Positions 49,103-56,565 of a DNA stretch of 64,000 bases are shown here, piece after piece. Under the pieces are notes generated by a model. The model was not told where the DNA came from, made no database searches, and was given only the letters and a program-made list of their open reading frames with translations. The first letter of the stretch is position 1. Each line of letters begins with the position of its first letter. Made by a program: the position numbers and the translations under genes. The DNA comes from Actinocrispum wychmicini (GTDB taxonomy: Bacteria > Actinomycetota > Actinomycetes > Mycobacteriales > Pseudonocardiaceae): positions 265,988 to 329,987 of the forward strand of contig NZ_SLWS01000013.1 of the NCBI RefSeq assembly GCF_004345645.1, in the 5' to 3' direction.

Positions 49103-50284
49103 ATGTCCAAGCAGCAGTTCGTGCGCACCAAGCCGCACGTGAACATCGGCACCATGGGTCACGTCGACCACGGCAAGACCACGCTGACCGCGGCCATCAC
49201 CAAGGTCCTGTCCGAGCAGTCCGCGAACACCAAGTTCGTGGCGTTCGACCGGATCGACCGCGCGCCCGAGGAGATCGAGCGCGGCATCACGATCAACATC
49301 TCGCACGTCGAGTACGAGACCCCGACCAGGCACTACGCCCACGTGGACATGCCGGGTCACGCCGACTACGTGAAGAACATGATCACCGGGGCGGCGCAGC
49401 TCGACGGCGCGATCCTGGTCGTGTCGGCCGAGGACGGATCGATGCCGCAGACAAGGGAACACGTCGTGCTCGCCCGCCGGATCGGCGTGCGGCACATCGT
49501 GGTCGCGCTGAACAAGGCGGACATCGTGGCCGACGAGGACCTGCTCGACCTGGTGGAGCTGGAGATCCGCGAGCTGCTCACCCGGTACGGGTTCGACGGC
49601 GACACCGTGCCCGTCGTGCGCGTGTCCGGCCTGCGCGCCCTGCACGGGGACCCGGTGTGGGAGCAGCGGATCGTGGACCTGCTCACCGCGGTCGACGAGC
49701 ATGTCCCTGTCCCACAACGACGTCTGGACCTGCCGTTCCTGATGCCGGTGGAGAACGTCATGACCATCACCGGTCGCGGCACAGTGGTGACGGGCGCGGT
49801 GGAGCAAGGCGTGATCCGCGTCGGCGACCAGGTCGAGGTAGTGGGCCTGGAGCCGACCATCACCAGCGTCTGCACGGGCCTGGAAATGTTCGGCAAGTCC
49901 CTGGACCACGCCGAAGCGGGTGACAACGCCGCGGTGCTGTTGCGTGGCGTGAAGCGCGACGAGGTCCGGCGCGGCCAAGTGCTGTGCCTGCCCGGAACCG
50001 TCACGCCACACCAACGGTTCCGCGCGGACGTCTACGTACTGTCGGAGCAGGAAGGCGGCCGGCGAACACCCATCGTGGACAACTACCGCCCGCAGTTCCA
50101 CTTCCGCACCAGCGACGTGTCCGGCGCGATCCACCTGGACACAGCGATGGTGCTGCCCGGCGACAGCACCCAGTTCACAGTGGACCTGGGCAAGCCGATC
50201 GCGATCAGCCCCGGCCAAGGCTTCGCGGTCCGTGAAGGCCGCCTGACCGTCGCCGCGGGCACAGTGTCCGAAGTACTGGACTGA
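49103..50284 (+). CDS. tuf: Divergent second elongation factor Tu
   Basis: The 393-aa GTPase has all EF-Tu motifs: GHVDHGKTT, RGITINISHVEYE, DMPGHADYVKNMITGAAQ, NKAD and the domain 2/3 segments. It would deliver aminoacyl-tRNA to the ribosome. It stands alone, not with rpsL-rpsG-fusA, and diverges at conserved sites. By alignment to E. coli numbering, Cys81 is Met, Leu120 is Val, Gln124 is Arg, Arg230 is Ala and Gly275 is Ala. Positions 120 and 124 are kirromycin contacts, and 275 is linked with GE2270A resistance. Streptomyces ramocissimus EF-Tu3 is a known drug-resistant accessory EF-Tu. ATG at 49103 has AGGGA about 8 nt upstream. It is preceded by a leader ORF and followed by a strong hairpin. 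Confidence 0.9.
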   Translation: MSKQQFVRTKPHVNIGTMGHVDHGKTTLTAAITKVLSEQSANTKFVAFDRIDRAPEEIERGITINISHVEYETPTRHYAHVDMPGHADYVKNMITGAAQLDGAILVVSAEDGSMPQTREHVVLARRIGVRHIVVALNKADIVADEDLLDLVELEIRELLTRYGFDGDTVPVVRVSGLRALHGDPVWEQRIVDLLTAVDEHVPVPQRRLDLPFLMPVENVMTITGRGTVVTGAVEQGVIRVGDQVEVVGLEPTITSVCTGLEMFGKSLDHAEAGDNAAVLLRGVKRDEVRRGQVLCLPGTVTPHQRFRADVYVLSEQEGGRRTPIVDNYRPQFHFRTSDVSGAIHLDTAMVLPGDSTQFTVDLGKPIAISPGQGFAVREGRLTVAAGTVSEVLD

Positions 50285-50294
50285 AACAGAAAAA

Positions 50295-50330
50295 CGTGGG
50301 GGTCTGGCCACTCAGGGCCAGACCCTCACG
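50295..50330 (+). terminator. Hairpin terminator after the EF-Tu gene
   Basis: CGTGGGGGTCTGGCC (50295-50309) and GGCCAGACCCTCACG (50316-50330) pair with one mismatch around an ACTCAG loop, 10 bp after the stop. There is no T-run. Confidence 0.75.
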
Positions 50331-50616
50331 GAAACCTGGCCCCGGCCGGTCGAAGCAGGTCACGGAAAGCGCGGCCGGCGGGCGATGCCCAGCCTGAGGT
50401 TCGGTTTTACACGGGGCGTGGTGGTTTTAAGCTGGCTGCGGCGGCAGGCCCAAAGACGTCCCAGCGAAGAACCTGGTGGAATGAACGAGAGAACCCTTGG
50501 CCTGCCGGCGTAGTCGGCTTGCAACCGCCGCGGGGGTCCCCGTGTCAAACCGAACCGGAAGCGAGTGTCCAACCCAGAAAGCAGGCGCCAGCAGCGGAAA
50601 CGGGGCACCCTTCCTT

Positions 50617-50660
50617 GAGAACCAGGGCGCCGCCCCGCGAGAACTGGGGCGCCGCCCCCC
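50617..50660. repeat. Two imperfect direct copies of a 22-bp unit
   Basis: Copies starting GAGAACCAGGGCGCCGCC (50617) and GAGAACTGGGGCGCCGCC (50639) differ at few positions. The surrounding gap 50331-50742 between EF-Tu and the Erm-like gene otherwise has no coding signal I can support. Confidence 0.6.
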
Positions 50661-50742
50661 GGAATCCAGCCTACGGCAACGCGTCCGGACAAAGTCCAGA
50701 CTGACCCGTACCCTGTGGACAACCCAAGCCTGTGAGTGGCGG

Positions 50743-51279
50743 TCACCGCCGCCGGATCACCAGATGAGCCGAGTCCACCCGTGGAGCAGGTCGGAAACAC
50801 GAGGCCGGTATTCGCCGGGCCACCCGGATGTCGAACCGGCGTGCCCATGAAGCCGTCTCCTTGGTGTCCCCGGCGGCGATCCGCCGGGCGAATCCCCACT
50901 CCACCACCAGGTCCGCGCCGACCAACGACCGGCGTGGCCGGGACAGCAACCGCCGCACCAACAGGGTGGACACGGCGTAGGGAATGCTGGCCACCACCGA
51001 GAAGTCCCGGCTGGGCAACGGAACCGTCCGCAGGTCGGCGTGCACGATCCGGACCGACGGCTGGGCGGCGAAGCGGCGGTGGAGTTCGCGGACGAACCTG
51101 TCGTCCCGTTCGATGGCCAACACGCGTGGTCCGGCGGCGGCCAGGGGTGCGGTGATGGTGCCGGGGCCGGCGCCGAAGTCGATCACGAGGTCGCCGGGGC
51201 CGACTCCGGACGACCGGATCAGTGAGCGGATCACCGGGTATGAGGACAGGAAATGGACACCCGAACGGTTGGGGTGCAT
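50743..51279 (-). CDS. Erm/KsgA-family rRNA adenine N6-methyltransferase-like protein (short form)
   Basis: The 178-aa protein has an Erm-like start (HFLSSYPVIRSLIR), SAM motif I VIDFGAGPGTITAPLA (about 32-47), AIERDDRFV (about 55), HADLRTV (about 79) and motif IV SIPYAVST (about 96). Classical Erm and KsgA have Asn-Ile/Leu-Pro-Tyr/Phe at motif IV; Ser replaces Asn here. At 178 aa it lacks the usual C-terminal helical domain (Erm proteins are about 240 aa or more). It may dimethylate or monomethylate 23S rRNA and give macrolide-type resistance. ATG at 51279 has GGAG upstream. A six-codon leader ORF and terminator-like hairpin precede it, and the divergent EF-Tu lies on its downstream side. 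Confidence 0.8.
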   Translation of the reverse strand: MHPNRSGVHFLSSYPVIRSLIRSSGVGPGDLVIDFGAGPGTITAPLAAAGPRVLAIERDDRFVRELHRRFAAQPSVRIVHADLRTVPLPSRDFSVVASIPYAVSTLLVRRLLSRPRRSLVGADLVVEWGFARRIAAGDTKETASWARRFDIRVARRIPASCFRPAPRVDSAHLVIRRR

Positions 51280-51338
51280 GAGTCGTCTCCAGCGCGGACG
51301 ATGTGGGAAGGGGCGCTGTCGGTGGAGGCGACACGACG

Positions 51339-51360
51339 AAAAGCCCGGCCAGATGCCGGG
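51339..51360 (-). terminator. Terminator-like attenuator hairpin in the Erm-like gene leader
   Basis: On the minus strand CCCGGC (51360-51355), a 5-nt loop and GCCGGG (51349-51344) are followed by C and TTTT (51342-51339). It lies after the MRLRRR leader ORF and 60 bp before the methyltransferase start, the place expected for a transcription attenuator. Confidence 0.65.
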
Positions 51361-51380
51361 TGGTCAGTGGGTCGCGCGCC

Positions 51381-51401
51381 TCAGCGGCGCCGCAACCTCA
51401 T
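51381..51401 (-). CDS. Six-codon leader peptide MRLRRR
   Basis: ATG (51401-51399) AGG TTG CGG CGC CGC TGA encodes MRLRRR. GGGAG lies 8 nt upstream, a good SD. Arginine-rich stall-prone leaders before resistance genes commonly drive attenuation by antibiotic-stalled ribosomes. A competing GCGCC/GGCGC stem (51376-51390) overlaps the leader's last codons and stop. Confidence 0.65.
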   Translation of the reverse strand: MRLRRR

Positions 51402-51487
51402 GAAACAAACTCCCACGGGTCCGAAGGTAGCAACCGGTCGCAACTCATTTGGCACTAGAGTTACCGGCGGGTACGAAGGGAGCGTCC

Positions 51488-52858
51488 ATGGCGGACATCG
51501 GGACACTGCTGTCGGAGATCGTCGGCGTTGAGCATGTGCTCGCCGGGGACGCGATCAGCGAGGACTACGCGCACGACGAAGCGCTGAGCCGGGATCCCGT
51601 CAAGCCCGCATATGTGGTCCGGCCGGAGACCGCCGAGCAGGTCGCCAGGATCTTGAAAGCAGCCTCTGACCAGGGTGTTTCAGTGACCGCCCGCGGTTCG
51701 GGGTCGGGCCTGTCTGGCGCTTCGGTGCCGCTGGCGAACGGCGTGCTCATCTCTTTCGAACGGATGAACGCGATCCTGGAGATCGATACCGAGAACCATG
51801 TGGCGGTCGTCCAGCCCGGTGTCACGTTGCAGGAGTTGGACGCGAAAACCGCTGAACACGGCCTTGTGTACACCGTATACCCGGGTGAGTTGAGCGCGAG
51901 CCTCGGCGGCAATGTCGGCACGAACGCGGGCGGTATGCGCGCGGTGAAGTACGGCGTGACGCGGCACAACGTGCTCGGGCTTGAGGCGGCGTTGCCGACC
52001 GGTGAGCTGATCCGCACCGGCGGCAAGTACGTGAAGGCCAGCACCGGCTACGACCTCACCCAGCTGATCATCGGCTCCGAGGGCACTCTGGCGTTGGTCA
52101 CCGAGGCGGTGCTGAAGCTGCATCCCCGGCTGCCGCATCAGGGCACGGTCCTGGCGCCGTTCACGGATCTCGACGAGGTCGCCCGCGCGGTGCCGAAAGT
52201 GGTCGGCAGTGGCCTCGGCCCGTTGATCGTCGAGTACATCGACGGCCTCACGATGGGCGCCATCACCTACAGTTCGCAGCTGAAGCTGGGCATTCCGGCC
52301 GACGTCCGCGACACTTCGCACGCGTATCTCGTGGTCATGCTGGAGAACCGGACCCAGGACCGGCTGGGCGAGGACATCGAGGAGCTCGGCGAACTCCTGG
52401 GCGGCCTGGGCGCCAAAGACGTCTACGTGCTCGACGGCCCGTCCGCCCGCAAGCTCATCGACGCCAGGGAGAAGGCGTTCTTCACGGCGAAGGCGGCGGG
52501 CGCGGACGACATCATCGACACCGTCATCCCCCGCGCGTCGCTCCCGGAGTTCATGGCCAGAACCAGAGAGATCGCCCAGGAGAACAACACGTTCGTGATC
52601 GGCTGCGGCCACGCCGGTGACGGCAACGTGCATCTCGCGGTGTTGCAGAAGGATCCCGAGGTCCGTGCCCGGGTGCTCCGGGCGCTGTTCGAGGCCGGGA
52701 TCGGTCTCGGCGGCGCGATCTCCGGCGAGCACGGCATCGGCCGCAAGCACGTCCAGAGCTTCGTCGAGCTGACCGATCCGACCACAGTGGACCTGATGCG
52801 CCGGATCAAGACCGCGTTCGACCCGGCGGGCATCCTCAACCCCGGCGTTCTCTTCTAA
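51488..52858 (+). CDS. FAD-linked oxidase, glycolate/D-lactate oxidase GlcD type
   Basis: The 456-aa flavoprotein has a PCMH FAD-binding domain with TARGSGSGLSGASVPLANG (about 70-88), PGVTLQELDAKTAEHGL and GNVGTNAGGMRAVKYGVTRHNVLGLEAALP (about 140-170). The C-terminal domain has CGHAGDGNVHLAVL (about 377) and SGEHGIGRKH (about 415), giving substrate-binding His residues. The usual substrate is a 2-hydroxy acid. No iron-sulfur subunit gene is adjacent. ATG at 51488 has GAAGGGAG 6 nt upstream. A ThDP enzyme gene follows after 13 bp, so the two act together. A similar protein is encoded at 58857. Confidence 0.88.
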   Translation: MADIGTLLSEIVGVEHVLAGDAISEDYAHDEALSRDPVKPAYVVRPETAEQVARILKAASDQGVSVTARGSGSGLSGASVPLANGVLISFERMNAILEIDTENHVAVVQPGVTLQELDAKTAEHGLVYTVYPGELSASLGGNVGTNAGGMRAVKYGVTRHNVLGLEAALPTGELIRTGGKYVKASTGYDLTQLIIGSEGTLALVTEAVLKLHPRLPHQGTVLAPFTDLDEVARAVPKVVGSGLGPLIVEYIDGLTMGAITYSSQLKLGIPADVRDTSHAYLVVMLENRTQDRLGEDIEELGELLGGLGAKDVYVLDGPSARKLIDAREKAFFTAKAAGADDIIDTVIPRASLPEFMARTREIAQENNTFVIGCGHAGDGNVHLAVLQKDPEVRARVLRALFEAGIGLGGAISGEHGIGRKHVQSFVELTDPTTVDLMRRIKTAFDPAGILNPGVLF

Positions 52859-52871
52859 AGGGAGTATCCAC

Positions 52872-54416
52872 ATGAACGGCGCACAGGCCCTGATCCGCAC
52901 GCTGGTCGACGCGGGGGTGAACGTCTGCTTCGGCAACCCGGGCACGTCCGAGATGCATTTCGTCGCCGCCCTGGACAGTGTCCCGGAGATGCGGGGCATC
53001 CTCGCGCTCTTCGAAGGTGTGGTGACAGGCGCGGCCGACGGCTACGCGCGGATGGCGGACAAGCCGGCCGCGACGCTCCTGCATCTCGGTCCTGGCCTGG
53101 GCAACGGCTTGGCGAACCTGCACAACGCACGCCGAGCCCGGACCCCGATGGTGAACGTCGTGGGTGACCACGCCACCTATCACAAGCAGTACGACGCGCC
53201 GCTTGAGTCCGACATCGAGGCGGTCGCGGGGACTCTCGGCTGGTTCCGCACGAGCCAGTCCACGGCGTCACTCGCCGCAGACGCCGCCGACGCCGTGGCC
53301 GCCGCGCAAGCCGGCCAGGTCGCCACGCTGATCCTGCCGGCCGACGTCTCCTGGTCCGAGGGTGCCGAACCGGCCGCGCCGCACACCCCACCCACGCGCC
53401 GGACCGTCGACGAGAGTGTCGTCCGCGCGGTCATCGACGTCCTGCAGTCCGACGAACCCACGGTGGTGCTGCTCGGCGGACACGGCACGCGCGAACGCGC
53501 CCTGCGTGCGGCGAGCAGGATCGCCCAGGCCACGGGCGCGAAGCTGTTCGCTGAGACGTTCCCGGCCCGCATTCAGCGCGGCGAGGGTGTGCCAACGGTG
53601 GAGCGCCTCGGTTACCTCGCCGAACAGGTCACGTACCAGTTGACGGACGTACGGAACATCGTGCTCGCGGGCGCGAAGTCCCCGGTGTCGTTCTTCGCGT
53701 ACCCAGGCAAGGCCAGCGACCTCGTCCCGGACGACTGCAAGGTGCACGTCCTGGCGGAGCCGCTGGACGACATCGCGGGAGCGCTCGAAGCGGTCGCGGA
53801 TCTCGTCGCACCTGACGTCGAGCCGGCGCTGCAGCAGGCGCAGCAGCCGGCGCTGCCGAGCGGTGATCTCACCCCGCAGAACTGGGTCGACGTGATCGGC
53901 GCGCTGTTGCCGGCGAACGCGATCATCGTGGACGAGGCCAACACCTCCGGGCTGTTGCTGCCCACGGCGACCGCCGGCGCGCCCAGGCACGACGTGCTGA
54001 CGCTGACCGGTGGCGCGATCGGCGACGGTCTGCCGACGGCGGTCGGCGCCGCCGTGGCGTGTCCGGACCGGCCGGTGATCTGCCTGCAGGCCGACGGCAG
54101 CGCGATGTACACGCCGTCCGCGTTGTGGACGATGGCCCGCGAGGGACTGAACGTCACAACTGTGGTGCTGTCCAACAGGTCCTACGCGATCCTGAAGCTG
54201 GAGCTGCAGCGGGTCGGCGCGGAAAGCACTGGCCCGAAAGCACTTGATCTGCTCGACTTGTCCCGTCCGGACCTCGATTTCGTGTCGTTGGCGGCCGCCA
54301 TGGGCGTTCCCGGCACGCGATCGACCACCGCTGAGGAGCTGGCGGCACAGTTCGGCGAAGCGATCGCGCAGCCGGGACCGCACCTCATTGAAGCCGTCGT
54401 CCCCACGCTTTTCTAG
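52872..54416 (+). CDS. ThDP-dependent enzyme, acetolactate synthase/benzoylformate decarboxylase-like
   Basis: The 514-aa protein has the three ThDP-enzyme domains: the Pyr domain with CFGNPGTSEMHF (about 18) and the catalytic Glu in LALFEGVVTGAADGYARM (about 47), a central Rossmann-like domain (about 180-310), and the PP domain with the ThDP motif QADGSAMYTPSALWTMAREGLNVTTVVLSNRSY (about 393-425). It resembles acetolactate synthase-like decarboxylases, but no small regulatory subunit is present. It is translated 13 bp after a 2-hydroxyacid oxidase gene, which suggests conversion of a 2-oxo acid made by that oxidase. Confidence 0.85.
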   Translation: MNGAQALIRTLVDAGVNVCFGNPGTSEMHFVAALDSVPEMRGILALFEGVVTGAADGYARMADKPAATLLHLGPGLGNGLANLHNARRARTPMVNVVGDHATYHKQYDAPLESDIEAVAGTLGWFRTSQSTASLAADAADAVAAAQAGQVATLILPADVSWSEGAEPAAPHTPPTRRTVDESVVRAVIDVLQSDEPTVVLLGGHGTRERALRAASRIAQATGAKLFAETFPARIQRGEGVPTVERLGYLAEQVTYQLTDVRNIVLAGAKSPVSFFAYPGKASDLVPDDCKVHVLAEPLDDIAGALEAVADLVAPDVEPALQQAQQPALPSGDLTPQNWVDVIGALLPANAIIVDEANTSGLLLPTATAGAPRHDVLTLTGGAIGDGLPTAVGAAVACPDRPVICLQADGSAMYTPSALWTMAREGLNVTTVVLSNRSYAILKLELQRVGAESTGPKALDLLDLSRPDLDFVSLAAAMGVPGTRSTTAEELAAQFGEAIAQPGPHLIEAVVPTLF

Positions 54417-54445
54417 CCTGACCACACTCTGAGAGTCGTTGACGG

Positions 54446-54476
54446 GTGATCGGACGCGTCCGTAGCGTCCGATCAC
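54446..54476. promoter_or_regulatory. Perfect 12-bp palindromic hairpin abutting the GNAT start codon
   Basis: GTGATCGGACGC (54446-54457) and GCGTCCGATCAC (54465-54476) are perfect arms with a 7-nt loop. The right arm ends at the base before the ATG at 54477. It could be an operator for the GNAT-ABC importer operon or the terminator of the preceding operon. Confidence 0.55.
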
Positions 54477-54944
54477 ATGTCCAGCCTGGAAGTCCGGCAT
54501 GTGCACCAGAACGACCCGCTCGTGGTGCCCTTGCTGGCGGACCTCACGCAGGAGTACACCGACCGTTACGGTCGCCTGCACGAGGACCTCTTCACGTATC
54601 CGGCCGACCGGTTCGCCCCACCGGACGGCGCTTTCATCCTGCTCGTCGAGGACGGCGAACCGGTCGCGGGCGGCGCTTTCCAGAAGTACGCCGACGACAC
54701 CGCGGAACTGAAACGTATCTGGACCAACACCGCACACCGACGCCGCGGTCTGGCCGCGAAAGTCCTGGTGGAGCTGGAAAAAGAAGCTGCCGCTCGCGGG
54801 TACACGCGGATCTACCTGACGACCGGTCCGAAGCAGCCTGAGGCCAAAGGGCTGTATCTCGCCCACGGCTACACGCCACTGTTCGATGTGGACGTCGATC
54901 CGTTGACCATCGGGCCGTTGCCCTTCGAGAAGGCACTGCGGTGA
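54477..54944 (+). CDS. GNAT-family N-acetyltransferase
   Basis: The 155-aa protein has the GNAT core: ILLVEDGEPVAGGAFQKY (beta 3-4), LKRIWTNTAHRRRGLAAKVLVELEKEAAARG with the acetyl-CoA loop (about 79-109) and YLAHGYTPLFD (about 125). The ATG follows the palindrome directly and no SD is possible, suggesting a leaderless mRNA. Its stop overlaps the GTG of the permease gene by 4 bp, so it is the first gene of the importer operon. It may acetylate the imported compound. Confidence 0.86.
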   Translation: MSSLEVRHVHQNDPLVVPLLADLTQEYTDRYGRLHEDLFTYPADRFAPPDGAFILLVEDGEPVAGGAFQKYADDTAELKRIWTNTAHRRRGLAAKVLVELEKEAAARGYTRIYLTTGPKQPEAKGLYLAHGYTPLFDVDVDPLTIGPLPFEKALR

Positions 54945-55801
54945 CCGCGCTACAAGAACGGACCGAAGAGGACCTGTCGGCCTTACAGGTGGTCCCTGTC
55001 CGGCACCCTTGGCGTTGGCTGGCAAGCGCCGTTGTGCTCGTGCTGGCGGCGATGGCCGCACACGCGCTCGTCACGAACAAAGCCTTCGACTGGCCCACTT
55101 TCGGCCGGTATCTGTTCTCACCCTCGGTCCTGGACGCGGTGCTGCTCACGATCGAGCTGACCCTGCTGGGCATCGTCGTCGGCTTCGTGCTCGGCACGGT
55201 CCTCGCGTTGATGCGGTTGTCGCAGAGTCCGTTGCTGCGGATCGTGAGCTGGAGCTACATCTGGGTGTTCCGGTCCGTGCCGCTGATTCTCCAGCTGCTG
55301 TTCTGGTACAACCTGGCGATCCTGTACAACGAGCTGTCGTTCGGCATCCCGTTCGGGCCGTCGTTCTTCTCGATCGGCACGCAGAGCCTGATCCCGCCGA
55401 TGGTCGCCGCGACCCTGGGACTTTCGCTGCACCAGGCCGCCTATTCGGCCGAGATCGTGCGGTCCGGCTTCGTCGGTGTGGACGCCGGACAGCGCGAGGC
55501 CGCCGCCGCGCTGGGCATCCCGAGACGCAGGCAGTTCTTCCGAATCGTTCTGCCGCAGGCGATGCGCACGATCGTGCCGGCCGCGGCGAACGAGATCATC
55601 GGCATGGTCAAGGGTACCTCGGTCGTCTACGTGATGGCGTTGCCCGAGCTGTTCTACCAGGTCCAGGTGATCTACACGCGCAACGGCCGGGTCATCCCGC
55701 TGCTGCTCGTGGCCACGTTCTGGTACCTGCTGATGACGACGGTGTTGTCGATCGGACAGCACTACGTCGAACGGCACTACGGCAGGGGAGTCCGGCGTTG
55801 A
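54941..55801 (+). CDS. Polar amino-acid ABC transporter permease
   Basis: The 286-aa membrane protein has an N-terminal cytoplasmic stretch, a first helix (about 28-45) and the HisM/GlnP-type core: LLTIELTLLGIVVGFVLGTVLALMR, WSYIWVFRSVPLILQLLFWYNL, SAEIVRSGFVGVDAGQREAAAALGIPRRRQFFRIVLPQAMR (the EAA loop, about 165-205) and a final helix pair. It forms the channel of the importer with the ATPase and lipoprotein encoded downstream. GTG at 54941 overlaps the upstream stop. Its TGA shares one base with the next ATG. Confidence 0.9.
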   Translation: MTALQERTEEDLSALQVVPVRHPWRWLASAVVLVLAAMAAHALVTNKAFDWPTFGRYLFSPSVLDAVLLTIELTLLGIVVGFVLGTVLALMRLSQSPLLRIVSWSYIWVFRSVPLILQLLFWYNLAILYNELSFGIPFGPSFFSIGTQSLIPPMVAATLGLSLHQAAYSAEIVRSGFVGVDAGQREAAAALGIPRRRQFFRIVLPQAMRTIVPAAANEIIGMVKGTSVVYVMALPELFYQVQVIYTRNGRVIPLLLVATFWYLLMTTVLSIGQHYVERHYGRGVRR

Positions 55802-56553
55802 TGCTCCAGGTGCACGGCGTCCACAAAAGCTTTGGGACGCTGGAGGTTCTGCGCGGGATCGAGCTGACCGTCCGGGCCGGCGAGGTCGCGGTCGTGATCG
55901 GCGCGTCGGGGTCCGGGAAGTCCACGCTGCTGCGCGCGATCAACCACCTGGAACGGGTGGATCGCGGCTATGTCAGCGTGGACGGCGAGCTGGTGGGCTA
56001 CCGCCGGTCCGGCACCAGGCTGTACGAGCTGAAGGAACACCAGATCCTGCGGCAGCGCACGCACATCGGGTTCGTGTTCCAGAGCTTCAACCTGTTCACC
56101 AACCTGACGGTCCTGGAGAACATCGTGGAAGCCCCGGTGAACGCCCAGGGGGTCGGCAAACGGGAGGCGGACACTTTGGCGCGGACGCTGCTGGCTCGCG
56201 TGGGCCTGTCGGACAAGATCGACGCGTATCCCCGAACGCTGTCCGGCGGGCAACAGCAGCGCGTCGCGATCGCACGCGCGCTCGCCTTGCGCCCCAAGCT
56301 GTTGCTCTTCGACGAACCCACGTCGGCACTGGACCCCGAGTTGGTGGGCGAGGTCCTGGACGTGATCAAGGACCTGGCCCGGGGCGGCACGACCATGCTC
56401 ATCGTGACGCACGAGATCGCGTTCGCCCGTGAGGTGGCCGACACGGTCGTGTTCATGGACGCCGGCCAGATCGTCGAGCAGGGCCCGCCCAGTGCGGTGT
56501 TGGACAACCCGCGCGAGGACCGTACTCGCGCGTTTCTCAGCAAAGTCCTGTGA
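55801..56553 (+). CDS. Polar amino-acid ABC transporter ATP-binding protein
   Basis: The 250-aa ATPase has Walker A VIGASGSGKSTLLR (about 32-45), Q-loop VFQSFNLFTNLTVLENIVEAP, signature TLSGGQQQRVAIARALAL (about 141-158), Walker B LLLFDEPTSALDPEL and the switch His in IVTHEIAFAREVADTVVFMD. This is the GlnQ/HisP type. It is encoded with a 1-bp overlap after the permease and 12 bp before the binding-protein gene. Confidence 0.92.
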   Translation: MLQVHGVHKSFGTLEVLRGIELTVRAGEVAVVIGASGSGKSTLLRAINHLERVDRGYVSVDGELVGYRRSGTRLYELKEHQILRQRTHIGFVFQSFNLFTNLTVLENIVEAPVNAQGVGKREADTLARTLLARVGLSDKIDAYPRTLSGGQQQRVAIARALALRPKLLLFDEPTSALDPELVGEVLDVIKDLARGGTTMLIVTHEIAFAREVADTVVFMDAGQIVEQGPPSAVLDNPREDRTRAFLSKVL

Positions 56554-56565
56554 GAGGAGTGACGA

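Noticed and set aside
49057..49923. A 288-aa frame starting at GTG 49057 after the GGAGGAGG tract
   Set aside because: It is out of frame with EF-Tu and is an arginine/histidine-rich shadow. The GTG may matter for leader regulation, but the frame is not a protein gene.
53268..55061. A 597-aa minus-strand open frame across the ThDP enzyme and GNAT genes
   Set aside because: It runs opposite to two well-supported genes and an operon junction, and has the composition expected of a complementary-strand shadow.
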